Shown: positions 24,437 to 31,328 of the stretch, in pieces
Layout: the number at the start of each line of letters is the position of its first letter
How positions within the stretch are numbered: position 1 is the first letter of the stretch
Assembly (NCBI GenBank): GCA_902775595.1
Contig: CACYNF010000010.1
Coordinates: 1 to 43,946, forward strand
Reading direction: 5' to 3'
DNA from: an uncultured bacterium
GTDB taxonomy: Bacteria; Verrucomicrobiota; Kiritimatiellia; RFP12; UBA1067
Length of the DNA: 43,946 nt
Notes under the pieces: generated by a model
Databases searched by the model: none
What the model was told of the DNA's origin: nothing
The model's input: the letters and a program-made list of their open reading frames with translations, nothing else
Made by a program: the position numbers and the translations under genes

Positions 24437-24850
24437 ATGGCGAGAAAACCACAGGAAAATCCGCAGCTCGACATGACGCCGATGATCGACGTCGTGTTCG
24501 AGCTCATCATCTTCTTCGTCGTCACGATCAAGCAGGAGGACGTGTTCTCCACGCTTAACTGCAACCGCCCCGCTCCGGCGACGGGCCAGGCTACCGAGAA
24601 GGACGACATCACCGTCAACATCGAGATCGGCCGCCGCTACGACGGCAGCCCGCAGGGCGTCATCCTATATAACAAGCGCGAGGTCAAGCGCACCGAGCTT
24701 GACGCCGCTCTCCGCGAGATCGCGAAGGTCAAGAAGACGACGCCGATCATCGTGAAGTGCGCGGAGGACAGTCCTCACAAGGCGCTTGTCGACGTCCTGG
24801 ACATCTGCTACCACAACGAGCTTTTCAGCGTCAGCGTCTTTACGCTTTAA
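24437..24850 (+). CDS. exbD: ExbD/TolR-family protein, copy 2
   Basis: 137 residues; the same N-terminal anchor as copy 1 with D18, then a different periplasmic domain (EDVFSTLNCNRPAPATG, later IIVKCAEDSPHKALVDVLD, which is the ExbD fold motif). GGAGG lies 7 nt before ATG. Two ExbDs with one ExbB suggest a heteromeric rod inside the ExbB ring. Confidence 0.9.
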   Translation: MARKPQENPQLDMTPMIDVVFELIIFFVVTIKQEDVFSTLNCNRPAPATGQATEKDDITVNIEIGRRYDGSPQGVILYNKREVKRTELDAALREIAKVKKTTPIIVKCAEDSPHKALVDVLDICYHNELFSVSVFTL

Positions 24851-24880
24851 ACATGTCTACACAAGGGGGAAAAGGGAAAA

Positions 24881-26590
24881 ATGAGCGAAGAAATAATAGA
24901 AGAGGAAGTCGGCGAGGTTATCGACCTTGACGAAATCGCGAAGAAATACGAGGAGAGAGGTTTCTTCAAGCGCCTCGGCGACATGTTCAAGGGCCTCAGC
25001 AAGCCCCATGACACCCGCGACTACAAGCTTGCGAGAATAGAGCTGCAGCGCCTCGCCGCCCCGCTCACGGCAATCGTCGTTCCGATCGTCTTCGGCGTGG
25101 TGCTGTGCGTCGTCACGATGATATCGAGCCAGAAGAAGGACTCCATCGTCGTCGACATCGCCCAGATAGAGGATGAACCCGAGGAGCTCAAGGAAGAGGA
25201 GGAGATCCCTCCGGACGACATCGAGCCCCCGCCGATGGAGGAGGTCGAGATCACCGTCGACACGCCGAACCCGAATCCCGTCTCGAACGTGACGCCAGTC
25301 CCCTCGCCGCCGTCTTCACAGGTCTCCGTGAAGCCCGCCCCGATGGATTCGGTCGCCATCGTCAAGTCGCCTGTCACGATGAAGTCGATGACGGGATCCA
25401 GAACCCCCGGCTCGATCGGCGCGGCGACGCGCGGCGGCGCGGGATACGGCGATGCCAACACCGAGGCGGCGGTCATGAAGGTCCTCTGGTGGCTCAAGGC
25501 CCACCAGAACACCGACGGCAGCTGGGGCGGCCCCAACAAAATCGCAAATACGGCGCTCGCGATTCTCACCTATCTCGCGCACGGCGAATATCCGGGAAGC
25601 CCTTCGCCCTACAAGCACGACTTCGGCCCTACGGTCCAGCAGGCGATCGACTACCTGATCGGCAACCTTACCACGGGCCCGAACAACCAGCCGTACTTCC
25701 AGGGGTCCGACGGCAACGAGTACAGCTTCCTTATAGGCACATACGCGCTCTGCGAAGCATATGGCATGACGAAGAACCCGAACTGCAAGGAGGCGGCGCA
25801 CCAGTGCCTCTACCGTATCGTCGAGAACCAGTCGTCTACGGGCGGCTGGGACTACAAGCTGAACAAGAACTCGACGCGCGACGACCTCTCCTTCGCGGGA
25901 TGGGCGATTCAGGCGCTCAAGGCCGGCAAGATGGCGGGGCTTCACCCCGAAGGCCTCCAGACCGCTATCAACAAGGCGATCAACTGCCTCAAGAGGCGCA
26001 GCTATTCGAAGTCCTCGGGCTTCACCTACACGCCAACCAACGGCAACAACGGCGGAGCGACGGGGCTTGCGGGAGTCGGCACCCTTGCGATGCAGCTTCT
26101 TGGCCGCGGCTCGGAGCCGGAGGCGATGAATGCGCTTGAGGTCATGCGCGACTGGAAGCCGTCGTTCGACCCAGACGGGCTCTCGGCCAAGAAGCCCGGC
26201 GGAAGCCCCCAGTACTACTGCTACTACGCGACGCAGTGCAAGTACCAGGCGGGCATGAAGGCGGGCGCCATGAAAAACGACGAGGTGACCTGGCAGCAGT
26301 GGAACCTCGCCATGAAGAAGCTCTACCCGTCGTCGATCATCGATCTTCCCGAGAAGGTTCCGGATCACACGGGCAAGGAGCACAAGCAGGGCTACTTCGA
26401 GAACAAGGATGCCCACTCGTCGCGTCCCTATATGGATACGTGCCTCGCGGCGCTCCAGCTGATGGTCTACTACCGCTACCTCCCGACGACATCGGTCAAG
26501 GCAGGTGCGGATGAAGCGGCCGAAGGCGGCGAAGACGCCGCACAGGCGATAGACAAGTCCAAGGACGTCGCCGTCACGGTTGACATCTAA
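24881..26590 (+). CDS. TonB-like membrane protein with squalene-cyclase-type alpha/alpha toroid
   Basis: The 569-residue protein has a charged cytoplasmic N-terminus (1-58), one membrane helix (about 59-81, LAAPLTAIVVPIVFGVVLCV), an acidic and proline-rich linker (about 95-155, with EEEEIPPDDIEPPPMEE) as in TonB, and then an alpha/alpha toroid of prenyltransferase/squalene-cyclase repeats (about 190-545). QW-like motifs include LKAHQNTDGSWGG and VENQSSTGGWDY; RDDLSFAGWAIQALKAG is another repeat. I see neither a DxDD cyclase motif nor a TonB C-terminal domain. Located right after exbB-exbD-exbD, it probably takes the TonB position in the motor, with the toroid in the periplasm. Its binding partner is unknown. 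Confidence 0.8.
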   Translation: MSEEIIEEEVGEVIDLDEIAKKYEERGFFKRLGDMFKGLSKPHDTRDYKLARIELQRLAAPLTAIVVPIVFGVVLCVVTMISSQKKDSIVVDIAQIEDEPEELKEEEEIPPDDIEPPPMEEVEITVDTPNPNPVSNVTPVPSPPSSQVSVKPAPMDSVAIVKSPVTMKSMTGSRTPGSIGAATRGGAGYGDANTEAAVMKVLWWLKAHQNTDGSWGGPNKIANTALAILTYLAHGEYPGSPSPYKHDFGPTVQQAIDYLIGNLTTGPNNQPYFQGSDGNEYSFLIGTYALCEAYGMTKNPNCKEAAHQCLYRIVENQSSTGGWDYKLNKNSTRDDLSFAGWAIQALKAGKMAGLHPEGLQTAINKAINCLKRRSYSKSSGFTYTPTNGNNGGATGLAGVGTLAMQLLGRGSEPEAMNALEVMRDWKPSFDPDGLSAKKPGGSPQYYCYYATQCKYQAGMKAGAMKNDEVTWQQWNLAMKKLYPSSIIDLPEKVPDHTGKEHKQGYFENKDAHSSRPYMDTCLAALQLMVYYRYLPTTSVKAGADEAAEGGEDAAQAIDKSKDVAVTVDI

Positions 26591-27844
26591 GTGAACTTTT
26601 CTGTTTTCCTGGCCACTAAGTACCTTAAGCCGAAGCGCTCGGTCGCGTCGGTCATTACCTGCGTCTCGATTCTTGGCGTCATGCTCGGCGTCGCCGCCGT
26701 CATTATCGTCAGAAGCGTGATGACGGGTTTCGGCGACGAGTGGGAGAAGAAGATCCTCAGCTTTAAGCCCCACATCTCGATTCTGCCCTCGCGCGGCAAC
26801 GTTGTCGCGGAAGAGGACAGGATCGCCGCGGCGGTGCGCGCCATTCCCGGCGTCTCCTGCGTCACGCCCGAGGTCGATACCCGCATCCTCCTTTCCCACG
26901 GCAACCGCGTTCTCGCGCCGGTTCTTCTCGGCGTGGACGCGGATGACTTCACGGCGGCGTACAAGATCGGCGCTCCCCGCGCGGGCACGTTCGATCTCGA
27001 CGGCGACTCCATAGTGCTTGGGGTCCACGCCGCGCGCCAGCTCGGGTGCTGGGTCGGCGACGAGGTTACGGTCTATTCGCCCAAGACGCTCGCCTCGCAG
27101 GACGAGGTGTATCTCCCGATAAAGTGGAAGGTTGTCGGCATATTCTCGTGCGGACAGTACGACTACGATTCCGGTTATGCAGTCGCGTCGCTCGCGAATG
27201 TGCGTGATTTGATGGGGCTTGAGAAGGGCGTGTTCGCGATTCACGTCAAGACAGACTGCCCTACCGATCCCGCGAAGTTCCGCGCCCTCGTCGAAACTGT
27301 CGTGGAAACTGCCAACTCCTCCACTCCCCCACTCCTCCACTCCCCCACTCCTGTTCGCGCCCTCACCTGGCGCGAGGCCGACCGCGAGCTCTTCTCTGCG
27401 CTCGCCGTCGAAAAGAACATGACGGCCGTTCTTCTCCTGCTGATTTCCCTTGTCGCGCTCTTCTGCGTGATGAACACGCTTCTCGTCCTTACCGTCCAGA
27501 AGACGCCGGAAATCGGGCTTCTGAAGGCGCTCGGCTTCTCGCGCCGCGAGATAATGGGCGTTTTCATGACACACGGCCTCGTCCAGTGCACGGCGGGTAT
27601 TGTCCTCGGGCTTCTTGCGAGCTGGGCCGTCCTCTCGAATCTCCAGCGCATCGTCGAATGGCTCGGTTCGATAGGCCTGCCGGTCTTCCCGGAGTCGGTC
27701 TACGGCCTTGCGGAGATACCGCACCGCGTGATATTCTCCGACATCGTCTGGACTGTTGCGTTCGTGTACGCGTTCGGATGGCTCGCGTCGTTCATCCCCG
27801 CGCTCATTGCCTCCACGAAAGACCCTGTCAAGGCGTTGGAGTAG
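26591..27844 (+). CDS. LolC/LolE-type ABC transporter permease
   Basis: The 417-residue permease of the FtsX/MacB fold has an N-terminal helix after LATKYLKPKRS, a large periplasmic domain (about 45-270) and three C-terminal helices (VLLLLISLVALFCVMNTLLVL, VQCTAGIVLGLLASW, IVWTVAFVYAFGWLASFIP), ending STKDPVKALE as LolC/E proteins do. It would extract lipoproteins from the inner membrane for LolA. Start GTG directly follows the TAA of the toroid gene, so the two are translated as neighbours. The periplasmic domain holds a segment SSTPPLLHSPTP encoded by a (CYCCACTC) repeat. Confidence 0.88.
   Translation: MNFSVFLATKYLKPKRSVASVITCVSILGVMLGVAAVIIVRSVMTGFGDEWEKKILSFKPHISILPSRGNVVAEEDRIAAAVRAIPGVSCVTPEVDTRILLSHGNRVLAPVLLGVDADDFTAAYKIGAPRAGTFDLDGDSIVLGVHAARQLGCWVGDEVTVYSPKTLASQDEVYLPIKWKVVGIFSCGQYDYDSGYAVASLANVRDLMGLEKGVFAIHVKTDCPTDPAKFRALVETVVETANSSTPPLLHSPTPVRALTWREADRELFSALAVEKNMTAVLLLLISLVALFCVMNTLLVLTVQKTPEIGLLKALGFSRREIMGVFMTHGLVQCTAGIVLGLLASWAVLSNLQRIVEWLGSIGLPVFPESVYGLAEIPHRVIFSDIVWTVAFVYAFGWLASFIPALIASTKDPVKALE
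27312..27350 (+). repeat. Octanucleotide tandem repeat inside the LolC/E gene
   Basis: CTCCACTC and CCCCACTC alternate, four units at 27319-27350, preceded by a related CCAACTC. The unit is not a multiple of three, so unit changes would shift the frame. Confidence 0.8.
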
Positions 27845-27901
27845 TTTGAAGTCTAACGGGCAAAGCTAAAAGTGAGTCAGTTGCAGAACATCATATTTAA
27901 C

Positions 27902-27957
27902 CATGTAGAACATGTAGATCATGTAGAAATTCTACATGTTTCTACACGTTCTACACG
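27902..27957. repeat. Nonamer repeats forming a 27 bp stem hairpin
   Basis: Three direct copies of CATGTAGAW (27902-27928) face three copies of TTCTACAYG (27930-27957). The two halves are complementary with one bulge and a few mismatches. No T-run follows. It fills the 157 bp gap between the Lol permease and lolD genes. Confidence 0.8.
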
Positions 27958-28001
27958 GCTAATAATTCGTTGAAAGGCGGAGTAGTATTGGAAAGCTAAA
28001 A

Positions 28002-28643
28002 ATGGCTGTCTTGAGCACATTAGACGTGACGAAGAGATTCAAGATCCCGGGGCAGAAGCCCATCGAGGTCCTGAAGGGTGTCAACTTCTCGGTCCGCGAA
28101 GGCGAGAAGGTCGCGATCATCGGGCGTTCTGGTGCCGGCAAGTCGACGCTTCTCAACATCCTCGGGGGGCTTCTCAAGCCCACCTCCGGCGTCGTCACGC
28201 GCCCGAAGAACTTCGGCTTCGTCTTCCAGTCCTACCACTTGATGCCTGAGCTTACGGTCCTCGAGAACGTCCTGCTGCCGACGATGTCCCGCCGCGCCGC
28301 GGCGCTTGCGACGCGGGCGGCGAGCGAGGCGCGGGCGCGTGATCTTCTTGAGAAGGTCGGCCTCGGCAAGCGGCTCGACCATCTTCCCGCCGAGCTTTCG
28401 GGCGGCGAGCGCCAGCGCGTCGCGCTCGCGCGTGCGCTCGTCACCGATCCTTCGCTCGTTCTCGCCGACGAACCGACCGGCAACCTCGACGCAATGACCG
28501 GTGCGGACATTCTGCACATCCTCTCCGAGCTTTCAGGCGACGGCAAGACGGCGCTCGTGATGGTGACCCACTCGCCGGCGGCTGCGGCCGTGTGCGACCG
28601 CACGCTCACGCTCGAAGACGGCGTTCTCGTGAGGAAGGAATAG
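28002..28643 (+). CDS. lolD: LolD-type ABC transporter ATPase
   Basis: The 213-residue ATPase has Walker A GRSGAGKST (about 46-54), the Q-loop in FVFQSYHLMPELT, the signature LSGGERQR (about 139-146), Walker B LVLADEPTG and the switch histidine in MVTHS. The MacB/LolD/FtsE subfamily is clear from YHLMPELTVLENV. It would power the adjacent permease in lipoprotein release. A single permease gene implies a homodimeric LolC/E. The gap before it is filled by an inverted nonamer repeat. Confidence 0.9.
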   Translation: MAVLSTLDVTKRFKIPGQKPIEVLKGVNFSVREGEKVAIIGRSGAGKSTLLNILGGLLKPTSGVVTRPKNFGFVFQSYHLMPELTVLENVLLPTMSRRAAALATRAASEARARDLLEKVGLGKRLDHLPAELSGGERQRVALARALVTDPSLVLADEPTGNLDAMTGADILHILSELSGDGKTALVMVTHSPAAAAVCDRTLTLEDGVLVRKE

Positions 28644-28646
28644 CGA

Positions 28647-29330
28647 GTGGCTCCACGCGCCGAAATCCTCATAGCCGAAGACGAACCGTCGGCCCGCCGT
28701 GGCTTCCGCGCGCTTTTCGAGAGCGAGGGATACGCGGTGCGAACTGCCCGCGACGGCGAGGAGGCGGTCGCGAAGTTCATTGAGCGCCGTCCCGACGCGG
28801 TTCTTCTCGACGTGATGATGCCGAAGATGAACGGAATCGCCGCGTGCGCCGAGATGCGCAAGGCCGACCTGCTGGTGCCGATACTCTTTTTCACCGCCAT
28901 GCCGTCCGACGTGGGTGCTGTCCGCGCGCTCGGCCTGGGCGCGGACGACTACATCGACAAGGCGAAGTCGCCCGAGGAGCTTCTCGCCCGCGTTGCCGCG
29001 GTGCTGCGGCGCGCCGCAGCCGCCGCGAAGCCGCGCGCTGATGCGCTCGGCCTTGGCGGGGTGACCGTCGATTTCGCCACGATGACGGCGTCCGGCGATG
29101 GCGTCTCGGCCGAGCTCACTAAGTCGGAGGCGCTTTTTCTGCGGCTTCTCGCGTCGGAGCGTGGCCGCTGCTTCTCGTTCGACGAGATCTTCGCGGCACT
29201 GCGCGGGGAGGGGTACATTGGCGACGACAACGCCGTCAGGTGCATCGCGAAGCGGCTCAAGGCGAAGCTCGGCCGTGCTGGCGAGCTTATCTCCAACACC
29301 CGTGGCATAGGCTACAAGCTCGTCAGATAG
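28647..29330 (+). CDS. OmpR-type response regulator without adjacent kinase
   Basis: The 227-residue protein has a receiver domain (1-118) with acidic pocket E11/D12 and phospho-acceptor D55 in LLDVMMPKMNG, and a winged-helix DNA-binding domain (about 130-227; DEIFAALRGEGYIGDDNAVRCIAKRLKAKLG, RGIGYKLVR). After DDYIDK the usual KPF is replaced by AKS. The start is GTG at 28647 with AGGAAGGA ahead; it sits 3 bp after the lolD stop, so it belongs to the Lol/ExbBD transcript. No histidine kinase is next to it. A role in envelope-stress control is inferred from position only. Confidence 0.88.
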   Translation: MAPRAEILIAEDEPSARRGFRALFESEGYAVRTARDGEEAVAKFIERRPDAVLLDVMMPKMNGIAACAEMRKADLLVPILFFTAMPSDVGAVRALGLGADDYIDKAKSPEELLARVAAVLRRAAAAAKPRADALGLGGVTVDFATMTASGDGVSAELTKSEALFLRLLASERGRCFSFDEIFAALRGEGYIGDDNAVRCIAKRLKAKLGRAGELISNTRGIGYKLVR

Positions 29331-29352
29331 CGCCCGCTGGAAATCTCGTTCG

Positions 29353-29374
29353 CCCGCGGCACTTGCGCCGCGGG
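29353..29374. terminator. GC-rich hairpin after the response regulator
   Basis: CCCGCGGC (29353-29360) pairs with GCCGCGGG (29367-29374) around a 6 nt loop. A T-run is lacking, so it may be a Rho-helped terminator or mRNA 3' stabiliser. Confidence 0.45.
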
Positions 29375-29383
29375 GGGTGGTTA

Positions 29384-29392
29384 TGATATACT
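29384..29392 (+). promoter_or_regulatory. Extended -10 promoter of rpsT
   Basis: TGATATACT, 35 nt upstream of the rpsT ATG. AAAGGAT serves as Shine-Dalgarno near 29413-29419. Confidence 0.6.
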
Positions 29393-29427
29393 ATACGCGA
29401 ACATTCCCACAAAAAGGATAAGAAAAG

Positions 29428-29703
29428 ATGGCTAATATAAAGGGTGGCCGCGCCGCAAGGAAGCGCGACCGGCAGAATGAGAAGGCCCGCAAGCGCAATG
29501 CGGTCTGCAAGGCGAAGCTCCACGACGCGCACAAGAAGCTCTTCAAGCTCGCTGACGCGAACAACAAGGAAGACGCCGAAAAGAAGTTCAAGGAATTTGT
29601 CTCCGGCCTCGACAAGGCCGTGAAGAAGGGCATCATCACGAAGAACACGGCTGACCGCAAGAAATCGCGCGCTCAGCTCAAGCTCAACAAGATGGCCAAG
29701 TAA
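29428..29703 (+). CDS. rpsT: 30S ribosomal protein bS20
   Basis: The 91-residue, very basic protein starts [19 protein letters not shown] and has the [17 protein letters not shown] ending of bS20. It binds 16S rRNA early in 30S assembly. It is monocistronic with its own extended -10, followed by a long hairpin before pgk. Confidence 0.97.
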   Translation: MANIKGGRAARKRDRQNEKARKRNAVCKAKLHDAHKKLFKLADANNKEDAEKKFKEFVSGLDKAVKKGIITKNTADRKKSRAQLKLNKMAK

Positions 29704-29735
29704 AACAATTCAGGGAATACGGGAATGTGATGGCG

Positions 29736-29770
29736 AAGGGCATCGGAATGAATACCATTCTGGTGCCCTT
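29736..29770. terminator. 15 bp stem hairpin between rpsT and pgk
   Basis: AAGGGCATCGGAATG (29736-29750) pairs with CATTCTGGTGCCCTT (29756-29770), with two imperfect pairs and a 5 nt loop. Only a weak T-run follows. It probably ends the rpsT mRNA. A candidate pgk promoter (TTGCAA near 29770, TACACT near 29794) follows. Confidence 0.5.
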
Positions 29771-29845
29771 TGCAATTGCGAAATCCTGCACGTTACACTT
29801 GGATTAGGAATAATTTCAAAGGTAAATAGAAAGGAAACAAAGAAA

Positions 29846-31159
29846 ATGGACAAGAAGACTCTCCGCGACGTCGAGCTCAAGGGCAAGCGCGTCGTAATGC
29901 GTGTTGATTTCAACGTGCCGATGGCCAAGGACGGCTCCGGCAAGATCACCGACGACACCCGCATCGTCGCGGCGCTGCCGTCGATCAAGTACGTCCTCGA
30001 GCAGGGCGGCTCGCTCGTCCTCATGTCGCACCTCGGCCGTCCGAAGGGCGTCAAGCTCGGCGCGGCCCCGAACCCCGACAACGCGGCGTTCACGCTGAAG
30101 CCCGTCGCAGAGGCGCTTTCCGAGAAGCTCGGGCTCCAGGTCAAGTTCGTCCCCGACTGCATGGCGGCCGACGATGTCGTCAAGGCGCTCAAGCCCGGCG
30201 AAGTCGCTCTCCTTGAGAACACCCGCTTCTACAAGGCCGAGGACGGCAAGGTCAAGAAGGACGACGAGAAGAAGGGCATCCACCTCACTGACGAGGAGTT
30301 CGCGGCGAAGAAGGCCGAGCTCAAGGCCCAGCGCGCCGAGATGGCGAAGAAGCTCGCCTCCTACGGCGACCTCTACTGCAACGACGCGTTCGGCACGGCT
30401 CACCGCGCCCACGCCTCGACCGCCGTCATCGCCGACTACATCCAGCCTGCGGTTTCGGGCTTCCTTCTCGAGAAGGAAATCCAGTTCCTCGGCGACGCCG
30501 TCGAGAACCCGGTCCGTCCGTTCGTCGCCATCCTCGGCGGCGCGAAGGTCTCGGACAAGCTCGCGGTCGTGAAGGCGCTCCTCAACAAGGTCGACACGCT
30601 CATCATCGGCGGCGGCATGGCCTACACCTTCAAGAAGGCCCAGGGCATCAAGATCGGCACGTCGCTCTGCGAGGACGAGCAGGTCGCCTACTGCAAGGAG
30701 ATGCTCGCCGCGGCCGACGCGAAGGGCATCAAGATCCTCCTCCCCGTCGACAACGTGATCGCCAACAAGTTCCCCGAGACGAAGGACGCGTCCGACATCG
30801 AGATGAAGCTCTGCGAGGGCGACATCCCGGATGGATGGATGGGTCTCGACATCGGGCCCAAGTCCGTCGCCCTCTTTGCTGACGCCGTCAAGGGCGCGAA
30901 GACGGTCGTCTGGAACGGCCCCATGGGCTGCTTCGAGTTCGCGCCGCTTTCCAAGGGCACCTACGGCGTTTGCGACGCGGTCGCGACCGTCAAGGCGAAC
31001 GGCGGCACTTCGATCATCGGCGGCGGCGATTCCGTGAGCGCCGTCAAGAAGAGCGGCAAGGCGGCCGAGATGAGCCACGTCTCCACCGGCGGCGGCGCGT
31101 CCCTCGAGTTCCTCGAAGGGAAGGTCCTCCCCGGCGTCGCGGCTCTCACCGCGAAGTAA
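29846..31159 (+). CDS. pgk: Phosphoglycerate kinase
   Basis: The enzyme transfers phosphate from 1,3-bisphosphoglycerate to ADP in glycolysis. Visible are [10 protein letters not shown] near the start, MSHLGRPKG (about 55-63), [41 protein letters not shown] and the C-terminal [11 protein letters not shown] and [14 protein letters not shown]. At 437 residues it is about 30-45 longer than most bacterial PGKs; the extra part is mainly a Lys/Glu-rich helical insert after ENTRFY (about 128-165, [20 protein letters not shown] and on). AAAGGAAA precedes ATG. A strong terminator follows. Confidence 0.97.
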   Translation: MDKKTLRDVELKGKRVVMRVDFNVPMAKDGSGKITDDTRIVAALPSIKYVLEQGGSLVLMSHLGRPKGVKLGAAPNPDNAAFTLKPVAEALSEKLGLQVKFVPDCMAADDVVKALKPGEVALLENTRFYKAEDGKVKKDDEKKGIHLTDEEFAAKKAELKAQRAEMAKKLASYGDLYCNDAFGTAHRAHASTAVIADYIQPAVSGFLLEKEIQFLGDAVENPVRPFVAILGGAKVSDKLAVVKALLNKVDTLIIGGGMAYTFKKAQGIKIGTSLCEDEQVAYCKEMLAAADAKGIKILLPVDNVIANKFPETKDASDIEMKLCEGDIPDGWMGLDIGPKSVALFADAVKGAKTVVWNGPMGCFEFAPLSKGTYGVCDAVATVKANGGTSIIGGGDSVSAVKKSGKAAEMSHVSTGGGASLEFLEGKVLPGVAALTAK

Positions 31160-31185
31160 TCCTGCCGCCCTGAGCGCAGAAAGTG

Positions 31186-31219
31186 CGGTGCGCACCGATC
31201 GGTGCGCACCGTATTTTTT
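31186..31219 (+). terminator. Rho-independent terminator of pgk
   Basis: A perfect 26 bp palindrome (31186-31211) built from two GGTGCGCACC blocks around GATC, followed by TATTTTTT. It fits an intrinsic terminator 26 nt after the pgk stop. Confidence 0.9.
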
Positions 31220-31295
31220 CGCCTTGTCTGAAAGGCCGCTTTCGATCAGAGCGTCCTTTGCGGTAAAAATAGTCCGCGCCGAGGGGCTGGGATTT

Positions 31296-31304
31296 TGGTA
31301 TACT
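31296..31304 (+). promoter_or_regulatory. Extended -10 promoter of the C10 protease
   Basis: TTTTGGTATACT, with no -35 match. The start would be near 31311, leaving an 18 nt leader with AAAGGGG before ATG 31329. Confidence 0.65.
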
Positions 31305-31328
31305 ACGGGCACAGACAAAGGGGTTACC

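Noticed and set aside
24881-26590. Considered as a functional squalene-hopene cyclase
   Set aside because: No DxDD motif, an N-terminal membrane anchor with Glu/Pro linker, and an ExbBD neighbourhood argue for a non-catalytic toroid.
25316-27724. 802-codon open frame on the minus strand
   Set aside because: It spans the toroid and Lol permease genes, both strongly supported on the plus strand, and has no recognisable motif.
27902-27957. Considered as a CRISPR array
   Set aside because: Units are 9 bp, contiguous and partly inverted; there are no spacers and no cas genes.
31186-31211. 26 bp perfect palindrome considered as an operator or recombination site
   Set aside because: Its place right after pgk and the following T-run are explained by an intrinsic terminator.
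31188-31328. In-frame N-terminal extension of the C10 protease
   Set aside because: It starts inside the pgk terminator and crosses the promoter; the signal peptide begins at 31329.
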